From Idiomarina piscisalsi (GTDB lineage: Bacteria; Pseudomonadota; Gammaproteobacteria; Enterobacterales; Alteromonadaceae): a DNA stretch of 64,000 bases. Positions 60,731 to 64,000 of the stretch are shown here, in pieces; the stretch's first letter is position 1, and the number at the start of each line of letters is the position of its first letter. Location of the stretch: NCBI RefSeq assembly GCF_002211765.1, contig NZ_CP022133.1, positions 496,001-560,000 on the forward strand, written 5' to 3'. Under the pieces are notes generated by a model. That model was not told the origin of the DNA. It worked only from the letters and a program-made list of their open reading frames with translations, and made no database searches. A program made the position numbers and the translations under genes.

Positions 60731-60760
60731 AACAAGAGAAATCTTACAGCAATGTGTCGC

Positions 60761-60782
60761 TGGTCATAAAAATGTCATATTC
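60761..60782 (+). promoter_or_regulatory. Pho box upstream of phoB
   Basis: TGGTCATAAAA followed by ATGTCATATTC is a two-unit Pho box (TGTCATAAA core), about 45-66 bases before the phoB start. It supports autoregulation of phoBR by phosphate, as known in E. coli. Confidence 0.75.
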
Positions 60783-60826
60783 TTTAGTAATAATTGGCTC
60801 AACTGATCCAATAAGGGACTAAATAC

Positions 60827-61513
60827 ATGTCGCGCAGAATTCTAATTGTAGAAGATGAAGCCCCCATTCGTGAGATGTTGAGCTTTGTTATGGAGCAACA
60901 CGGCTATCAAGCAGTCGAAGCTCATGATTTTGACGCCGCCGTCGGTAAAATTGCCGAGCCATACCCCGACATGGTATTGCTTGACTGGATGCTCCCCGGC
61001 GGTTCCGGTATTCAACTGGCAAAAAAAATTAAAGGCGATGACTTCACCCGCAACATTCCTATTATTATGTTGACTGCTCGCGGGGAAGAAGAAGACAAAA
61101 TAAAAGGGTTAGAAGTGGGGGCTGACGACTATATTACTAAGCCGTTTTCCCCGAAAGAACTGATGGCTCGCATGCGTGCCGTGTTTAGACGTGTGGCGCC
61201 AACGGTATTAGACGAACCGTTAGAAGTTGATGGTTTGAAGCTTGATCCTGTGTCCCACCGAATTTCCGTTGCTGATAACAGCGTTGATATGGGGCCGACC
61301 GAATTCAAGCTCCTGCACTTTTTTATGACTCACCCTGAGCGGGTATATAGTCGTGAGCAATTACTGGACCACGTTTGGGGCACCAATGTTTACGTTGAAG
61401 ACAGAACGGTGGATGTCCACATTCGTCGCTTACGTAAAGCTCTGGCTGATCACGGTTATGACCGTTTAATCCAGACTGTTCGTGGAGTTGGTTATCGTTT
61501 CTCAAGTCGCTAA
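60827..61513 (+). CDS. phoB: Phosphate regulon response regulator PhoB
   Basis: A 228-residue OmpR-type regulator. The receiver has phosphoacceptor Asp53 in [13 protein letters not shown], the conserved Lys in [13 protein letters not shown], and the Thr in IIMLTARGE. The C-terminal winged helix is [20 protein letters not shown] and [17 protein letters not shown]. It binds Pho boxes when phosphate is scarce; such boxes occur in this window before the porin, phoB, pstS and the TonB2-type operon. phoR follows 17 bases later. Confidence 0.97.
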   Translation: MSRRILIVEDEAPIREMLSFVMEQHGYQAVEAHDFDAAVGKIAEPYPDMVLLDWMLPGGSGIQLAKKIKGDDFTRNIPIIMLTARGEEEDKIKGLEVGADDYITKPFSPKELMARMRAVFRRVAPTVLDEPLEVDGLKLDPVSHRISVADNSVDMGPTEFKLLHFFMTHPERVYSREQLLDHVWGTNVYVEDRTVDVHIRRLRKALADHGYDRLIQTVRGVGYRFSSR

Positions 61514-61530
61514 CAGCGGGTCTGCTTGAT

Positions 61531-62826
61531 ATGGACAGAGACTATTCAAACTGGCAGTCGCTGCGTAACCTCGCTCTCTTTCTGCTGCCGTTTATTTTTA
61601 TTGGATGGCTGTTCGATATTTTTTGGCCGCTGCTGACATTTGCCTTGCTGGGTCTGGTGTGCTGGCACTATTTTTATCAGCAAAAGCTTATTAAATGGCT
61701 GTGGCAAAGCCGTACACTCATGCCGCCATCAGCTCCGGGCAGTTGGTCCTATATTTACGACGGTATTTATCGTTCCCAACGCCGCAGTCAAAAGCGCCGC
61801 AAGTCGCTGGCACGCCTGTTAAGACGTTTTCGTGAAGCGGCGGAGGCTCTGCCGGATGCGGCTATTGTGTTTCGTGCCGATGGTGCTTTGCTGTGGAGCA
61901 ACAAACTCGCCCAATTTTATTTTGGGTTACGCTGGCCGGACGATGCGGGGCAACGACTCTCTAATCTTATTCGTCACCCGGAATTTTCGGTGTATCTCAG
62001 CAAAGGTCAGTTTGATGACGCACTGACGATACCGTCGCCGGTGCGGGACAGCCTCGATATTGAAATTCGCATTATGCCGTACAGCGACGATCAGTTCCTG
62101 CTGGTTGCGCGCGACGTCACCCAAGTTAAACGGCTGGACTCTATGCGCCGAGAGTTCGTTGCCAACGTGTCGCATGAATTAAAAACGCCGCTTACCGTGT
62201 TGCAGGGCTATTTGGAAATGCTGGAAGATCCTGAGCAAACACCACCCGCTATGCTCAAAAAGGCGGTCGAGAACATGAATGCGCAAAGTGATCGCATGGC
62301 CAACCTAGTTGACCAACTTCTGGTTCTGTCTCGCATGGAAACGCCAAGTGATGATGTGTTTGACCACGAAGTCAACGTACCCGCTTTGCTGGAACAACTA
62401 CAAACGGAAGCCCATCGCCTCAATGAGCAAAAGCAGCATAACCTCATATTCAAGGTTGACCCTATTCGTATCTATGGCAAAGAGTCATTGCTGCGCAGTG
62501 CCATGCAGAACCTGATCACGAACGCCATTCGTTACACGCCGGAGGGCGGCGAAATAGAGGTGTGCTGGAAAGAAACGTCAGGTGGTGTCGAGTTCAGTGT
62601 CACCGATAATGGCAAAGGCATACCCGCGCAGCACCTACCGCGATTGACTGAACGTTTTTATCGTATTGATGAAGACCGTAATAGTGCCAGTGGTGGAACT
62701 GGGCTGGGGTTATCTATTGTGAAACAAGCCATCGAACATCATAACGCTCAACTGGATATTAGCAGTACACCGGGCAAAGGCAGTCGTTTTGCATTTCAAC
62801 TGCCGCAAGGATTAATTAAGTCATAA
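61531..62826 (+). CDS. phoR: Phosphate regulon sensor histidine kinase PhoR
   Basis: A 431-residue kinase with two N-terminal membrane helices (residues about 11-50), a PAS domain (about 100-195), and a catalytic core with His215 in NVSHELKTPLTVLQGYLEML, the N-box LITNAIRYTPEGG and the G-boxes DNGKGIP and GTGLGLSIVKQAIEHH. Length and layout equal E. coli PhoR (431), with a short or absent periplasmic sensor typical of PhoR. It phosphorylates PhoB when phosphate is low. Confidence 0.95.
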   Translation: MDRDYSNWQSLRNLALFLLPFIFIGWLFDIFWPLLTFALLGLVCWHYFYQQKLIKWLWQSRTLMPPSAPGSWSYIYDGIYRSQRRSQKRRKSLARLLRRFREAAEALPDAAIVFRADGALLWSNKLAQFYFGLRWPDDAGQRLSNLIRHPEFSVYLSKGQFDDALTIPSPVRDSLDIEIRIMPYSDDQFLLVARDVTQVKRLDSMRREFVANVSHELKTPLTVLQGYLEMLEDPEQTPPAMLKKAVENMNAQSDRMANLVDQLLVLSRMETPSDDVFDHEVNVPALLEQLQTEAHRLNEQKQHNLIFKVDPIRIYGKESLLRSAMQNLITNAIRYTPEGGEIEVCWKETSGGVEFSVTDNGKGIPAQHLPRLTERFYRIDEDRNSASGGTGLGLSIVKQAIEHHNAQLDISSTPGKGSRFAFQLPQGLIKS

Positions 62827-62836
62827 ATTTTTCACA

Positions 62837-62858
62837 TTGTCATAAAGCTGTCACAAAT
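62837..62858 (+). promoter_or_regulatory. Pho box upstream of pstS
   Basis: TTGTCATAAAG and CTGTCACAAAT are two adjacent 11-base units that match the Pho box consensus at nearly every core position. They lie about 70-91 bases before the pstS start. A -10-like TAAACT sits at 62865. Confidence 0.8.
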
Positions 62859-62927
62859 CGTTCTTAAACTACTCATCATCGAAGAACGATTTCTTGAATT
62901 CAGACAAAACCCACAGAGGTGAAAAAC

Positions 62928-63908
62928 ATGTTTCAATCTACTTTGAACAAGACATTAACTGGTTTAGTCGCGGCGGGCACGTTAATGTTCAGCTCGCTGG
63001 CAGCAGCAACCGAGGACCTACCAGAGTACGAAAAAGTCAGCGGTTTATCAGGCAACCTATCGTCAGTAGGCTCTGACACCCTGGCCAACATGATGACGTT
63101 CTGGGGCGAAGAATTTAAGCGCATGTACCCAAGCGTTAACATTCAAATTCAGGCGGCAGGCTCTTCAACTGCGCCGCCGGCATTAACCGAGGGGACGTCA
63201 AGCTTTGGCCCAATGAGCCGCGCTATGAAGTCAAAAGAAATTGAAGCGTTTGAGAAGCGTCACGGCTACAAGCCAACCCCAGTGCGAGTTGCTATCGATG
63301 CGTTAGCGGTTTTCGTACATAAAGACAACCCAATTGAAGGTTTATCCATTGCGGAAGTCGACGCAATATTCTCGTCAACTCGTAAATGCGGTGCGAACCA
63401 GCAAGTCAACCGTTGGGGTGATCTGGACTTAGGCGGTGACTGGGCTAACCGCGACTTACAGCTTTACGGCCGTAACTCGGTATCCGGTACTTATGGTTAT
63501 TTTAAAGAAGTGGCACTGTGTGACGGTGACTTCCGTGCAAACGTCAACGAACAACCGGGCTCAGCGTCAGTTGTTCAGTCAGTGTCTACGTCACTGAACG
63601 CGATTGGTTACTCAGGTATTGGTTATGTCACCTCGGGTGTGAAAGCGGTACCGATTGCTAAGGGCGACGGCGACGACTTTATTGAAGCGTCACGTGAAGC
63701 CGCATTGGCAGGCAAATATCCGCTGGCACGTTTCCTCTACGTATACGTGAACAAGCACCCGAACAAACCATTAGGTAAAGCAGAAGCTGAGTTCATGAAA
63801 ATGATTCTGTCAAAACAAGGCCAGGACATTGTGAACAAAGACGGCTATATCGGCTTGCCGAAGCAAGTGGTCGAAGCAGAGCTGAAAAAACTCGGCCTTA
63901 GCCACTAA
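62928..63908 (+). CDS. pstS: Phosphate ABC transporter substrate-binding protein
   Basis: A protein of about 326 residues. It has a signal peptide ([16 protein letters not shown], cleaved after AATE) and a periplasmic phosphate-binding fold of the PstS family: [15 protein letters not shown] near the start, [20 protein letters not shown], and [15 protein letters not shown] with the phosphate-contacting Ser/Thr residues. The start at 62928 has AGAGGTG 7 bases upstream; a GTG three codons earlier is less likely. It is not clearly linked to pstC/pstA/pstB inside the window; a terminator follows it. Confidence 0.93.
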   Translation: MFQSTLNKTLTGLVAAGTLMFSSLAAATEDLPEYEKVSGLSGNLSSVGSDTLANMMTFWGEEFKRMYPSVNIQIQAAGSSTAPPALTEGTSSFGPMSRAMKSKEIEAFEKRHGYKPTPVRVAIDALAVFVHKDNPIEGLSIAEVDAIFSSTRKCGANQQVNRWGDLDLGGDWANRDLQLYGRNSVSGTYGYFKEVALCDGDFRANVNEQPGSASVVQSVSTSLNAIGYSGIGYVTSGVKAVPIAKGDGDDFIEASREAALAGKYPLARFLYVYVNKHPNKPLGKAEAEFMKMILSKQGQDIVNKDGYIGLPKQVVEAELKKLGLSH

Positions 63909-63924
63909 AAAATTACGTCATAAT

Positions 63925-63959
63925 AAAGCCGGTAGTTCTTTGAAACTGCCGGCTTTTTT
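63925..63959 (+). terminator. Rho-independent terminator after pstS
   Basis: AAAGCCGGTAGTT (63925-63937) and AACTGCCGGCTTT (63944-63956) form a 13-bp stem with a single G-T wobble and a six-base loop, followed by TTTTTT. A strong intrinsic terminator, so pstS is probably transcribed alone or with partial read-through. Confidence 0.9.
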
Positions 63960-64000
63960 CTATTTTGACAGTTTAGTGAAGAAAATATGACGGTACTGTA

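Noticed and set aside
63987..64000. ATG near the right edge as the start of a pst gene
   Set aside because: Only four codons (M-T-V-L) are visible; nothing supports a product.
1..64000. tRNA, rRNA, CRISPR, insertion sequences, prophage
   Set aside because: None seen by eye: no cloverleaf with CCA-type ends, no regularly spaced repeats, no transposase or phage genes.

Overview
The window looks like ordinary chromosome from a marine gammaproteobacterium of the order Alteromonadales, most likely Idiomarina or a close relative. This rests on recognising gene neighbourhoods and protein sequences by eye: sodium-type PomAB stators, a TtpC-containing TonB2-type system, ArsJ and the ribH-nusB-thiL-pgpA cluster. 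No database search was run. Coding density is high. I found no rRNA, tRNA, CRISPR array, prophage or insertion sequence.

Layout. 1-4.9 kb: the start of a membrane protein with a degenerate GGDEF domain that runs off the left edge, an AI-2E family permease, cfa, and amtB-glnK behind a likely NtrC/sigma-54 promoter. 5-11.4 kb: a CBS-like cysteine synthase overlapping glpQ, a GNAT/RimK-type ligase pair, and two overlapping envelope genes of a DUF2062-like/AsmA-like pair. 11.4-22.7 kb: an apparent carboxylate or acyl utilisation island made of an exported MetX-like hydrolase, an acyl-CoA ligase, a GntP permease and a TonB receptor, next to a CrbR/CrbS-like two-component system and a TRIC-family channel. 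22.8-24.3 kb: a sigma-54-activator-like regulator broken by a frameshift. 24.4-36.1 kb: housekeeping genes yajC-secD-secF, yaaA, a DUF3014 protein, an acyltransferase, an exported GNAT, ribH-nusB-thiL-pgpA, then xseB-ispA-dxs on the opposite strand. 36.1-41.1 kb: pomAB behind a sigma-28-type promoter, thiI, a VanZ-like gene and srmB. 41.1-48 kb: a usp/sulP operon with an attenuator-like leader, and an arsenic operon (arsC, arsR, acr3, GAPDH, arsJ). 48-53.4 kb: a zinc peptidase lipoprotein, an HDOD protein, rdgC and an orphan histidine kinase. 53.5-64 kb: a block that appears to be largely phosphate-controlled, with a six-gene TonB2-type operon, a porin, an AEC transporter, phoB-phoR and pstS. 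Pho-box-like 11-bp direct repeats lie upstream of four of these units.

The most unusual signals are four. (1) A family of three long inverted-repeat elements (33.0, 47.8 and 48.0 kb) keeps a core of two small hairpins joined by GCTTGA, while the enclosing stems differ between copies yet remain self-complementary, as expected of a structured RNA or DNA element. (2) The sulP leader has a strong ribosome binding site, an eight-codon open frame ending Pro-Pro-stop, and two mutually exclusive hairpins. (3) A Pho-box array sits in front of the TonB2-type operon. (4) Two genes are frameshifted, each at a run of five G (or C), so either both are lesions or the assembly has homopolymer errors.
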